43,007 nt of DNA from assembly GCF_945290125.1 (NCBI RefSeq), contig NZ_CALYQV010000013.1:1-43007 (forward strand), written 5' to 3'. Origin of the DNA: an uncultured Lactobacillus sp. (GTDB lineage: Bacteria > Bacillota > Bacilli > Lactobacillales > Lactobacillaceae). Both the position numbers and the translations under genes were made by a program. How positions within the stretch are numbered: the stretch's first letter is position 1; every line of letters begins with the position of its first letter. The notes beneath the pieces were generated by a model that saw only the letters and a list, made by a program, of their open reading frames with translations, did not search any database and was not told the DNA's origin. Shown here one piece after another: positions 8,108-15,025 of the stretch.

Positions 8108-8837
8108 AATATCTTATAAAGCTCCTTTATACGAACAAATTGAACACGTCTTATACGAAAAAATTAGAACTCAAGAATATTTACCAGGTCAAAAAATACC
8201 TAGTGAGCGTGAACTGGCAGAACACTACAAAATAAGCAGAACAACTACAAAGCGTGCTATCAATTCCTTAGTTGAACACGGGTTATTAGTGAGGAAATTG
8301 GGGAAAGGAACTTTTGTTGTCAGTGGTATTGACCAGCGCTTTAATATTTCATTCGACAGTTCCCGTTCCCTGACTAATTCAATGTCTCTTAAAGGAATTA
8401 TTATCACAAACAAACAAATTAAATTTTTTACTGATATTGATTCAAAATTTCTAAGGCAAAAATTAGCTCTTAAAGAAACTGAACCCGTTTATGGCGTTCA
8501 ACGATTAAAGCTACATTGTGGCAAACCTTTTGCACTTGAAAACTCGTATGTTCCGGGAAAATTTTTCCCTAACTTTTATCAAATTGATTTTAATAATATC
8601 GGTTTATATGATTATATTGAAAGCATGGGCCACGTTTTAAAGGCACATCAAACATATCAACAACTCGAAACCTTAATGCCTGAAGAAGCAAAATTATTAC
8701 AAATTAGTACCAACTCATTTGTTTTCAAATCTTGCTATTCAACCGCTGATCAAAATCAAGATATTATTGAATACACTGAAAGCTACGTCATAGCAAGCGA
8801 AGGTTCAATCCGTTATCACGTAAATCTCAGCGATTAA
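8100..8837 (+). CDS. GntR/HutC-family transcriptional regulator 3
   Basis: A 245-aa protein starting MNKISYKAPLYEQIEHVLYEK. The winged helix (LPGQKIPSERELAEHYKISRTTTKRAINSLVEHGLLVRKLGKGTFVV) and the UTRA domain (EPVYGVQRLKLHCGKPFALENSYVP) are both clear. I chose the ATG at 8100, which overlaps the previous stop (ATGAATAA) and suggests coupling; a GTG at 8079 in the same frame is possible but would add a non-family extension. Its stop codon overlaps that of the convergent MFS gene. A role in controlling PTS operon 2 is inferred from position. Confidence 0.85.
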   Translation: MNKISYKAPLYEQIEHVLYEKIRTQEYLPGQKIPSERELAEHYKISRTTTKRAINSLVEHGLLVRKLGKGTFVVSGIDQRFNISFDSSRSLTNSMSLKGIIITNKQIKFFTDIDSKFLRQKLALKETEPVYGVQRLKLHCGKPFALENSYVPGKFFPNFYQIDFNNIGLYDYIESMGHVLKAHQTYQQLETLMPEEAKLLQISTNSFVFKSCYSTADQNQDIIEYTESYVIASEGSIRYHVNLSD

Positions 8838-10012
8838 ACTTTATATTTTTTTGAAATGGCAAATACCGGCCAAGAAAAAATAATTAAAGCAATTACTGCC
8901 ATTAAAATACAAATTAAGAAGAGAAATTCATAATTGGTATTGTCAATAATCAATGCCCCAAATAAGGGACCTATTGCTTTGCCTAGAGCACTAAACATTT
9001 GAACTCTGCCTTGATAATAACCTGTTAAATTTTTGGGAGATTCAATGTCTACAAAGCTGGCAACCCCTGGAAAAAGCAATATCTCTCCCAAGGTCAATAG
9101 ACACATTGAGGTCACATAGAGCCAATAGCCATCTTTAAACGGTAACAATAAAAATGCAAATGATGCCAGCAATAATAAAATACCCGTATTTAGTCTTCCT
9201 CTAATATGTTTTAATAATAACTCATCAAAATGAGTAACAACAGGTTGAAATAAAACAATCAAAATTGCGTTAAATGTCCATAAAAAACTATAATTTTTTA
9301 CTTTAAAACCTTTTTCAACCATAAAAGTTGAAAGATTGCTCTGCCATTGTTCATAAATGAGCCAGCAAATTAAAACCATGACAAGAGCGCCTAAAATCTT
9401 TGGTGTTAATTTTCCCTTTCTTATTGCTTGATTTCTGTTCTCCATTGATTGGTTAAACTGAATATTATAATTTATAACAGCTACCACTAAAAACAATATT
9501 TGAATTATAGTTGCAATTGCAAATACATAGCCAATTCCCAAAGGCATAATATATCCGACAGTGAGCGTTCCAAAAACTAAGCCAAAGTTTGACGCAAAGT
9601 ATAAGATGTTAAATACATAACTGGAACGATGATTCCCCACTCTAGTTGCCAGAGAATTTTCACAAGTTATCGAAATACCGTTTGCAAGACCAGATAAAAT
9701 AAGTAACAGGGCATAAGAGGGCCAGGCGTGAAAAAAAATAAGTCCACCTAAAGCAAATATATTTAGAACTATTCCCAGTAAAATAGAGTAATAAGGGCTC
9801 CAGCTATCAAACAATTTACCACCAATCAAACTACCTAACATGGTTGCAAGTTGATTTAAGAATAATACAGATGCTGCAATTACCAAGCTTTTATGTAAAG
9901 TTTCATGTATATAAATTGTATTTAGAGGCCAAATAAAACTCATTGCAGTATTAGTGATTAGTACACCAAGAAGTAGCCATTTTAAAGAAATGGTCCGTCT
10001 TTTTTTTAACAT
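8834..10012 (-). CDS. MFS transporter (multidrug/sugar efflux type)
   Basis: About 392 residues with 12 predicted membrane helices, typical of the drug:H+ antiporter branch of the major facilitator superfamily (MdtG/YttB-like). The cytoplasmic loop between helices 2 and 3 reads GGKLFDSWSPYYSIL. The frame opens at 10069, but the ATG at 10012 has an AAGGTG site seven bases upstream and begins a normal N-terminus (MLKKRRTISLKWLLLG). It lies downstream of the PTS operon 2 terminator, so it may be expressed separately or by read-through. Its stop codon shares two bases with the stop of the convergent GntR gene. Substrate unknown. Confidence 0.8.
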   Translation of the reverse strand: MLKKRRTISLKWLLLGVLITNTAMSFIWPLNTIYIHETLHKSLVIAASVLFLNQLATMLGSLIGGKLFDSWSPYYSILLGIVLNIFALGGLIFFHAWPSYALLLILSGLANGISITCENSLATRVGNHRSSYVFNILYFASNFGLVFGTLTVGYIMPLGIGYVFAIATIIQILFLVVAVINYNIQFNQSMENRNQAIRKGKLTPKILGALVMVLICWLIYEQWQSNLSTFMVEKGFKVKNYSFLWTFNAILIVLFQPVVTHFDELLLKHIRGRLNTGILLLLASFAFLLLPFKDGYWLYVTSMCLLTLGEILLFPGVASFVDIESPKNLTGYYQGRVQMFSALGKAIGPLFGALIIDNTNYEFLFLICILMAVIALIIFSWPVFAISKKYKV

Positions 10013-10041
10013 TTTTTCACCTTGTTTTTTACTTAAAAGAC

Positions 10042-10077
10042 AAAAAGAAATGAGTTTTTTTAATCTCATTTCTTTTT
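10042..10077 (-). terminator. Rho-independent terminator of PTS operon 2
   Basis: The arms AAAAAGAAATGAG and CTCATTTCTTTTT are perfectly complementary around a 10-base loop. The hairpin is just downstream of the EIID stop at 10100 and before the MFS start. Confidence 0.75.
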
Positions 10078-10099
10078 GATGACTCTTAAACTAATTAAG

Positions 10100-10933
10100 C
10101 TAAACTCCTAAAATGTTAAAGTAGGCTCCTGCTATACTTACGATTAAGACAATCAACATAATCAGCAATGGATTCATTTTCTTCTTAAGCATCCAGTACA
10201 TGACGCCAAATAGCGCTAAGACACCTAGTCCAGGTGCAATACCATCCAGTAGTCCTTGGATCGTTTGGGCGCCCTTACTGGAACCTATTTTAGTAATAAA
10301 GTTAATTTTTGACATGCTCATCGTCATGCCACCAACAACCATGATTCCCATGATTGAAGCATATTCCATAACTTTATCCATAATACCGGACTTCTTTAGT
10401 TTATCAATCACGTTTGAACCAAGACCGTATCCTAAAAAAGTCATAACATATCTGATTATAAAATGTGGCACATCAAAAATTATTAAGAAAAGTAACGGCC
10501 CCAATATATTTCCCTGCATTGCCAAAGAAGTACCAACACCAGTAGCCAAAATTCTTAAAGTACCCCAGAAGAAGGCGTCGCCTACACCAGACAGAGGTCC
10601 CATCATAGCAAGCTTAACGGCCGAAATTGATTGCGTATCAAAATCCGGATCACTGGCATTTTGCTCTTCCATAGCTGTAGCAATGCCTTCTGGTAAAGTA
10701 ATAATATACGGTGTAACATTATAAACTTCTAGACTCCGCGTCAATGCAGCTGATAAATCTTCTTTTTTAGGATAAAGTTTCTTTAAGATTGGAATCATAG
10801 CAAAGGTATAGCCAACATTCATCATTCTTTCGTAATTCCACAAATGTTCTGTGGGAATACTGCGCCAAAATACTTTTTGTAGATCCTTTTTAGTTATTTT
10901 ACCTTTATATTCAGGCTGTATTTTAAAACTCAT
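10100..10933 (-). CDS. Mannose-family PTS EIID component (PTS 2)
   Basis: A 277-aa EIID: KITKKDLQKVFWRSIPTEHLWNYERMMNVGY at the N-terminus, then GIATAMEEQNASDPDFD and VKLAMMGPLSGVGDAFFWGT, followed by C-terminal membrane helices. The frame opens at 11023, but that extension lies inside the EIIC gene and is basic and unlike the family. The ATG at 10933, with AAGGAG upstream inside EIIC, is the true start and gives an 11-base overlap with the EIIC end. It is intact, unlike its paralogue at 3637-4467, and is the last gene of the operon. Confidence 0.9.
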   Translation of the reverse strand: MSFKIQPEYKGKITKKDLQKVFWRSIPTEHLWNYERMMNVGYTFAMIPILKKLYPKKEDLSAALTRSLEVYNVTPYIITLPEGIATAMEEQNASDPDFDTQSISAVKLAMMGPLSGVGDAFFWGTLRILATGVGTSLAMQGNILGPLLFLIIFDVPHFIIRYVMTFLGYGLGSNVIDKLKKSGIMDKVMEYASIMGIMVVGGMTMSMSKINFITKIGSSKGAQTIQGLLDGIAPGLGVLALFGVMYWMLKKKMNPLLIMLIVLIVSIAGAYFNILGV

Positions 10934-11735
10934 CGAAACCATCTCCTTGTTCTTCTGTTGCTTGTCCCGCTGCAGTTTCCGTAGCTGTATCTTGACCTTT
11001 CTTATCATCTTTTCTCTCAACAAAGATGTACATCACAATGATGATTAAAGCAGCAAATAAAGCTACACCTGTTGTTGATAAGTTGCCGTAAGCAACCATG
11101 AAGAAGCCAATGAAAAAGAAAACAGCAACTTTCTTGTTCATTATCATTTGTGCTAACATGGCAAATCCTAATGCTGGCAGTAAGCCTGAAGCAATAGTCA
11201 TCCCCGTAGAGATAAATTTAGGCATATTGCTGAGTAAAGTGGTGACTGCATGTTGACCGAAGTAAAATGCTGTTGGCACAATAACTAAGCCTGGTAACTT
11301 ACCAGCATAACCACCAATAATCATATTACGTGCAATTGCTTTAGTATCTCCATCCTGTGCATTTTTATCAATTCTGTGAACAAAGATCAATTTAAGTGGC
11401 TGACCAATTGCAGTTTCTAAAGCCAATACTATAGTAGCAATTGGAATTCCCAGTGTTAAAGCTGCTGCTGAATCTGCATGTGCTTGAATTGCCAAAGCAG
11501 TTCCTAAAATAGTTCCAGAAACCATGTCAGGCGGAATATAAGCACCAATTGAAACTGAACCTACCATGGCCAGTTCCATGGCACCGCCCATAATGATACC
11601 GTCTTTTAAATCACCCAATACAAGTCCTGTTAACATACCCATAACTAATGGACGTTGAATTAAACTCGTACCAGTAAAAGCATCACTATAACCAATTAAA
11701 GCCACGATGAAAATCAAAAATGTTTTTAAAATCAT
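10923..11735 (-). CDS. Mannose-family PTS EIIC component (PTS 2)
   Basis: A 270-aa membrane protein with the EIIC-man landmarks SLIQRPLVMGMLTGLVLGDLK, GGAMELAMVGSVSIGAYIPPDMVSGT and about seven hydrophobic segments. The C-terminal tail is unusual: it is hydrophilic and acidic (DTATETAAGQATEEQGDGFDEF), about 25 residues longer than in PTS 1. The end of the gene overlaps the EIID start. AAGGAG precedes the ATG. It should form the membrane channel with EIID. Confidence 0.9.
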   Translation of the reverse strand: MILKTFLIFIVALIGYSDAFTGTSLIQRPLVMGMLTGLVLGDLKDGIIMGGAMELAMVGSVSIGAYIPPDMVSGTILGTALAIQAHADSAAALTLGIPIATIVLALETAIGQPLKLIFVHRIDKNAQDGDTKAIARNMIIGGYAGKLPGLVIVPTAFYFGQHAVTTLLSNMPKFISTGMTIASGLLPALGFAMLAQMIMNKKVAVFFFIGFFMVAYGNLSTTGVALFAALIIIVMYIFVERKDDKKGQDTATETAAGQATEEQGDGFDEF

Positions 11736-11757
11736 TTAGAACATCTCCTTTACCGCT

Positions 11758-12225
11758 CTAAATTACGTTTTTAGCCTCAATCTTATTTTCTGTAGGTACC
11801 ATTTGTATAAAGACATCAACCCCCTCATCAATTAATTCTTTAATTGTTCTTTTTTCGTCTTCATTAATATAAATACTCTTGCTAATCTTTTGTTTGCCTT
11901 CACCAAATGAGATATTGCCTAAATTAACTGATTTAATATCAAATTCACGAGCTAACTTGGCCGCTATTTCAACAGTTTCACAAATAATGAATAAACTGTA
12001 GCGATCAGTTTTGCCACTCTTGATAACATCAATTGCACCTTGTGTGTCTTTTACTACTACCTTGACACCACTGGGCTTAGCCAAAGCAAGCATTTGCAAT
12101 CTTAACTTGTCATTTTTTAAGGTGTCACTAACCAGTAAAAGCGCATCAGCTCCAAGAGTTCCTGTCCACGACACAGCAACCTGTCCGTGCAATAGACGGT
12201 AATCAACCCTGATCATTTTAATCAT
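11758..12225 (-). CDS. Mannose-family PTS EIIB component (PTS 2)
   Basis: A 155-aa EIIB with the phosphorylation site RLLHGQVAVSW (His13) and the typical ALLLVSDTLKND and DVFIQMVPTE segments. It carries phosphate from EIIA to the incoming substrate. The ATG at 12225 is spaced well from AAGGGG; an in-frame ATG three codons later is less well placed. It follows EIIA by 13 bases and precedes EIIC by 22. Confidence 0.9.
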   Translation of the reverse strand: MIKMIRVDYRLLHGQVAVSWTGTLGADALLLVSDTLKNDKLRLQMLALAKPSGVKVVVKDTQGAIDVIKSGKTDRYSLFIICETVEIAAKLAREFDIKSVNLGNISFGEGKQKISKSIYINEDEKRTIKELIDEGVDVFIQMVPTENKIEAKNVI

Positions 12226-12238
12226 TTAAAACATCCCC

Positions 12239-12658
12239 TTAAAAATCATCACTTAAACCATTCGTCTGTTTAGTGAGTGTTTGATTTACATACTGAATTC
12301 CATTTTTTGCTTCTGCAATTGTTTTTTGTATTGTTTCATCCAAGGTTTTCTCATTTGACAATAATAGTTGCACTATCATTGGTAAATTTACTCCAGATAT
12401 GATATGCAGATTTTGGTATTGACCTAGCATTTTCCCTAATGCTGTATTGACACTACCGCCAAGGATATCTGTTAGAACAACAACAGGCTCAGAAGAATGT
12501 TTTGCTAAAAACTTAGCAATCATTTTTTGATAATCTAAATGTTCATCAGTATAAGCTGCTATAGCATGTAAATTTTTTTGCGGACCCATAATAAATTCCG
12601 CTGTCTTTTTCACGCCAACAGCCATTTCTTCATGCGTACATATTAAAACTTGAACCAT
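12239..12658 (-). CDS. Mannose-family PTS EIIA component (PTS 2)
   Basis: A 139-aa cytoplasmic EIIA. MVQVLICTHEEMAVGVKKT carries the phospho-acceptor His9. VVLTDILGGSVNTAL and IISGVNLPMIVQLLL are the family landmarks, and the latter is the region that is frameshifted in the EIIA of PTS 1. It starts two bases after the stop of the SIS enzyme upstream; the AGAGG ribosome site overlaps that stop, implying coupled translation. Confidence 0.9.
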   Translation of the reverse strand: MVQVLICTHEEMAVGVKKTAEFIMGPQKNLHAIAAYTDEHLDYQKMIAKFLAKHSSEPVVVLTDILGGSVNTALGKMLGQYQNLHIISGVNLPMIVQLLLSNEKTLDETIQKTIAEAKNGIQYVNQTLTKQTNGLSDDF

Positions 12659-12660
12659 TT

Positions 12661-13731
12661 TTACCTCTTGTCATTTTGACTATAATTTTTAGTAGTAATT
12701 GCGTTCATAAATTTTTCCGCTAATGGATGAGAATTTTCTGTATTCAATGCGGGCATCATAGAAGCAACAATAACTTGGAAAAATGGTATTACAGCCAGAG
12801 AACATAGATCTGTAATCAACGGCTTGGTAATATTAATAATGTTTTGCTCTTTTGGTTCATTGCCAAACGTGATCAAGTATCTTCTTGAAGTCACTAAAGC
12901 TAGTTCATCATAAATACTAGAAATTCTTGAACTATGCTGTAGATTATCAATTAAGAATACCGTAAATCTTGGGTTCAACTGAATATCCGGGCCGTGCATA
13001 AATTCTTCAACTTCATAGTGCATCGTTGGAATTTTCAAGGTTTCTTGGAATTTGAGAGCAGCTTCCCTGGCAACGCCCAGGTTCATGTTATTACCGCAAA
13101 TAAAGGTTGGACCCATTTCAGCAAGTTCCAGAAAATGCTCATTGACAAAATCGACTCCTTTATCTATTGTGCCAGACATAACATTAGCTAATTGGATAAA
13201 TTCATCATCAGAGTCATGTTTACGATTACCTTTAATAGCAACTTCATTTGCAAAAAGAGCTAAATAAAGAATTAAAGTAGACAAACCGATGGTCACATAA
13301 CCAACCGTTTCTACACCTACGCCGTAATCAATCACATAATCAGCATTACCAGCAGCTAGACTATGAACATTACCTGTTAATAAAATAGTTTGGTGGCTTA
13401 ACTCTTTCAAATAAGTCATCGCATGTAGAATATTGGTAGAAGCCCCACTTTGAGATATAAAGAATACGAATGTTTTGTTGAAATCTATTGGTCCTATCAG
13501 TTCAAACAATTCAGGGGTTATTACCAATACGGGGCATCCTAAGCGTTTAACCATATAAGGTTGTGCCATTTTCGCAGCATTCATAGACGATCCAGACGCT
13601 ACTATGATAACGCTTACAAAATTTTGATCACAAAAAAGCTTTACTAATAGTGTGACTAAACTTTTTTTATCATTAATGTTTTCTTTAACTTTTTGCGGTG
13701 ACGCTTTAACATAATCAAGCATTTCCATCAT
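12661..13731 (-). CDS. SIS-domain deglycase, GfrF-like (glycated amino-acid 6-phosphate)
   Basis: About 356 residues with two SIS domains. Motifs are VASGSSMNAAK, FISQSGASTNILHAM and EETLKIP-type FQETLKIPTMHYEVEEFMHGPD, ending NSHPLAEKFMNAITTKNY. This resembles GfrF, the glucoselysine-6-phosphate deglycase of Salmonella, and related proteins linked to mannose-family PTSs. That assignment comes from family resemblance read by eye. The frame opens at 13776, but that codon lies inside a terminator hairpin. The ATG at 13731 has GGAAG five bases upstream. It is first in the EIIA-EIIB-EIIC-EIID run, after an internal terminator separating it from the FrlB-like gene. Confidence 0.75.
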   Translation of the reverse strand: MMEMLDYVKASPQKVKENINDKKSLVTLLVKLFCDQNFVSVIIVASGSSMNAAKMAQPYMVKRLGCPVLVITPELFELIGPIDFNKTFVFFISQSGASTNILHAMTYLKELSHQTILLTGNVHSLAAGNADYVIDYGVGVETVGYVTIGLSTLILYLALFANEVAIKGNRKHDSDDEFIQLANVMSGTIDKGVDFVNEHFLELAEMGPTFICGNNMNLGVAREAALKFQETLKIPTMHYEVEEFMHGPDIQLNPRFTVFLIDNLQHSSRISSIYDELALVTSRRYLITFGNEPKEQNIINITKPLITDLCSLAVIPFFQVIVASMMPALNTENSHPLAEKFMNAITTKNYSQNDKR

Positions 13732-13764
13732 ATTCACTTCCAAACTAAAAATTTGAATAAAAAG

Positions 13765-13784
13765 CGGGATACACAAGTATCCCG
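13765..13784. terminator. Intra-operon terminator between the two deglycase genes
   Basis: CGGGATAC and GTATCCCG pair perfectly around a 4-base loop, with CTTTTT following on the minus strand and TCTTTTT on the plus strand. It is located between the FrlB-like gene and the GfrF-like gene and probably lowers expression of the PTS part relative to the first gene. Confidence 0.8.
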
Positions 13785-13797
13785 TCTTTTTATCATA

Positions 13798-14826
13798 CTA
13801 ATATTCGAATTGACGATAATATCTTCTGTAGTTTTTATTATGCTTTGTATAAACTTGGTAGTGATTTGTTAATCTGTCTGTTAACAGAGAGTTAACAATC
13901 CACGGAATAACCAAATGTCTAAACTTATCATCAACACTTAAACTATATTCTTTTGTATCAATTACGTAATGCTCGGCGCCAATTTTTTCGCAGAAACGTT
14001 GTACACGAACATCTTGCTTTCTGAATTCATCTTCACCTTCGACAATGAAAACTGGTACACCCTTCTCAACTAATTCAAGAGTACCATGGAAGAATTTTGC
14101 ACTGGTAATTGGGCGCGTTCTTACCCATTGCATTTCTTCAAGCAGACATTCAGCGAATAATTCGGTTTCACCCCACAGAGCTCCTGAACCGGTGAAAATA
14201 GTGTAAGGAGCCTTGTAACATTTATGAGCAATCTCATCAGCTTTTGGTTCGAATTTCTTTCTGATGTCCAGCAAGTCCTTAAAGACATTTTTCAGTTGAT
14301 CAGCAAACTGAGGGTAGTCTGGAAAATCACCATGTTTATAAAGCAAGCTGTAAATTAACATAGCTTCTGCCATATAGTAGTTTTGTCCAGAACCTGTTGA
14401 GCCATTTACTTCGATCACAGTTGGTGCCATTCCACCTAATTCGCCGCTCTTTTTAGTAAATGCAATTAGTCTAATATTATCTTTTATTAACCACTGTGCA
14501 GCTTCGATAATCTCTGGAGTATTACCACTGTCACTTGCAGTAATAACAATTGTATCTTTGGTCAAATCACGTGGATGGACTGCATTTAAGTCGGCAGCAT
14601 TAATCACTTTAACTGCTAAGTCTGACATCCTATTAGCTGCATATGCAAACTGGTACAATTCAAACTCGGTTCCACCTATTCCCATCAGATAGATATTTTT
14701 ATATCCTTCTTGGGTTAGCTTGTCAGCCAGCTCTTCAATTTCTGACCTCTTGGAATAGACCATTTCACCATCTTTTAGATAGTCTTCTGGGTTAAAATTA
14801 ATTAGTTCTACTTTTTCTGTTTCCAT
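13798..14826 (-). CDS. FrlB/GfrE-like fructoselysine-6-phosphate deglycase (SIS family)
   Basis: A 342-aa protein with SIS motifs MGIGGTEFELYQF (48-60) and ASDSGNTPEIIEA, plus TSAKFFHGTLELVEKGVPVF. The end, HNKNYRRYYRQFEY, closely resembles the C-terminus of E. coli FrlB (HNPDERRYYGGLVEY), and the length (340 aa in FrlB) matches. FrlB converts fructoselysine-6-phosphate and water into lysine and glucose-6-phosphate. It is the first gene of PTS operon 2, consistent with PTS uptake of an Amadori compound phosphorylated at C6. Which glycated amino acid is used cannot be read from the sequence. GGGAGG precedes the ATG. Probable regulation: CcpA site and palindromic operator upstream. Confidence 0.78.
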   Translation of the reverse strand: METEKVELINFNPEDYLKDGEMVYSKRSEIEELADKLTQEGYKNIYLMGIGGTEFELYQFAYAANRMSDLAVKVINAADLNAVHPRDLTKDTIVITASDSGNTPEIIEAAQWLIKDNIRLIAFTKKSGELGGMAPTVIEVNGSTGSGQNYYMAEAMLIYSLLYKHGDFPDYPQFADQLKNVFKDLLDIRKKFEPKADEIAHKCYKAPYTIFTGSGALWGETELFAECLLEEMQWVRTRPITSAKFFHGTLELVEKGVPVFIVEGEDEFRKQDVRVQRFCEKIGAEHYVIDTKEYSLSVDDKFRHLVIPWIVNSLLTDRLTNHYQVYTKHNKNYRRYYRQFEY

Positions 14827-14885
14827 TTTTTACCTCCCAAGTAAAAAAACAAGATAAACAAAATTGGATATTTAATAAGTCCTAT

Positions 14886-14901
14886 TTCACTTATAAGTGA
14901 A
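14886..14901. promoter_or_regulatory. 16-base palindrome TTCACTTATAAGTGAA, candidate GntR operator of PTS 2
   Basis: A perfect palindrome 60 bases upstream of the FrlB-like gene, sharing its ACTTATAAGT core with the site upstream of PTS operon 1. A possible -10 (TATTAA) lies downstream, so the palindrome would overlap the -35 region. Confidence 0.5.
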
Positions 14902-14930
14902 CCAGTTTTTAGAAATAAATCAACACTTTT

Positions 14931-14946
14931 TTAAAATCGCTTTCAT
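14931..14946 (-). promoter_or_regulatory. cre site (CcpA) upstream of PTS operon 2
   Basis: Minus-strand ATGAAAGCGATTTTAA matches the cre consensus WTGNAANCGNWWNCAW at all but one position. It lies upstream of the palindromic operator. Confidence 0.55.
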
Positions 14947-14967
14947 TTATTTTTGTAGAAATAAAAA

Positions 14968-14995
14968 ACTAATTCAAAATTAGCTTTGAATTAGT
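14968..14995 (-). terminator. Rho-independent terminator of the ABC transporter operon
   Basis: ACTAATTCAAA and TTTGAATTAGT pair perfectly around a 6-base loop. On the minus strand the hairpin is followed by TTTTTATTT. It lies 31 bases after the stop of the last ABC gene. Confidence 0.85.
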
Positions 14996-15025
14996 CTTCT
15001 ACTTATTAATTTCTTCTCTCAATCT

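Noticed and set aside
10200..10724. 174-codon open frame on the plus strand opposite EIID of PTS 2
   Set aside because: It lies wholly antisense to a clear EIID gene, has no ribosome site and its composition (many Pro, Ser, Ile) is that of a shadow frame.
10934..11023. Thirty-codon N-terminal extension of EIID of PTS 2
   Set aside because: It overlaps the EIIC coding sequence in another frame. AAGGAG directs the start to 10933, and the extension is unlike the family.
13732..13776. Fifteen-codon N-terminal extension of the GfrF-like enzyme
   Set aside because: It falls within the terminator hairpin, and a good ribosome site lies before the ATG at 13731.
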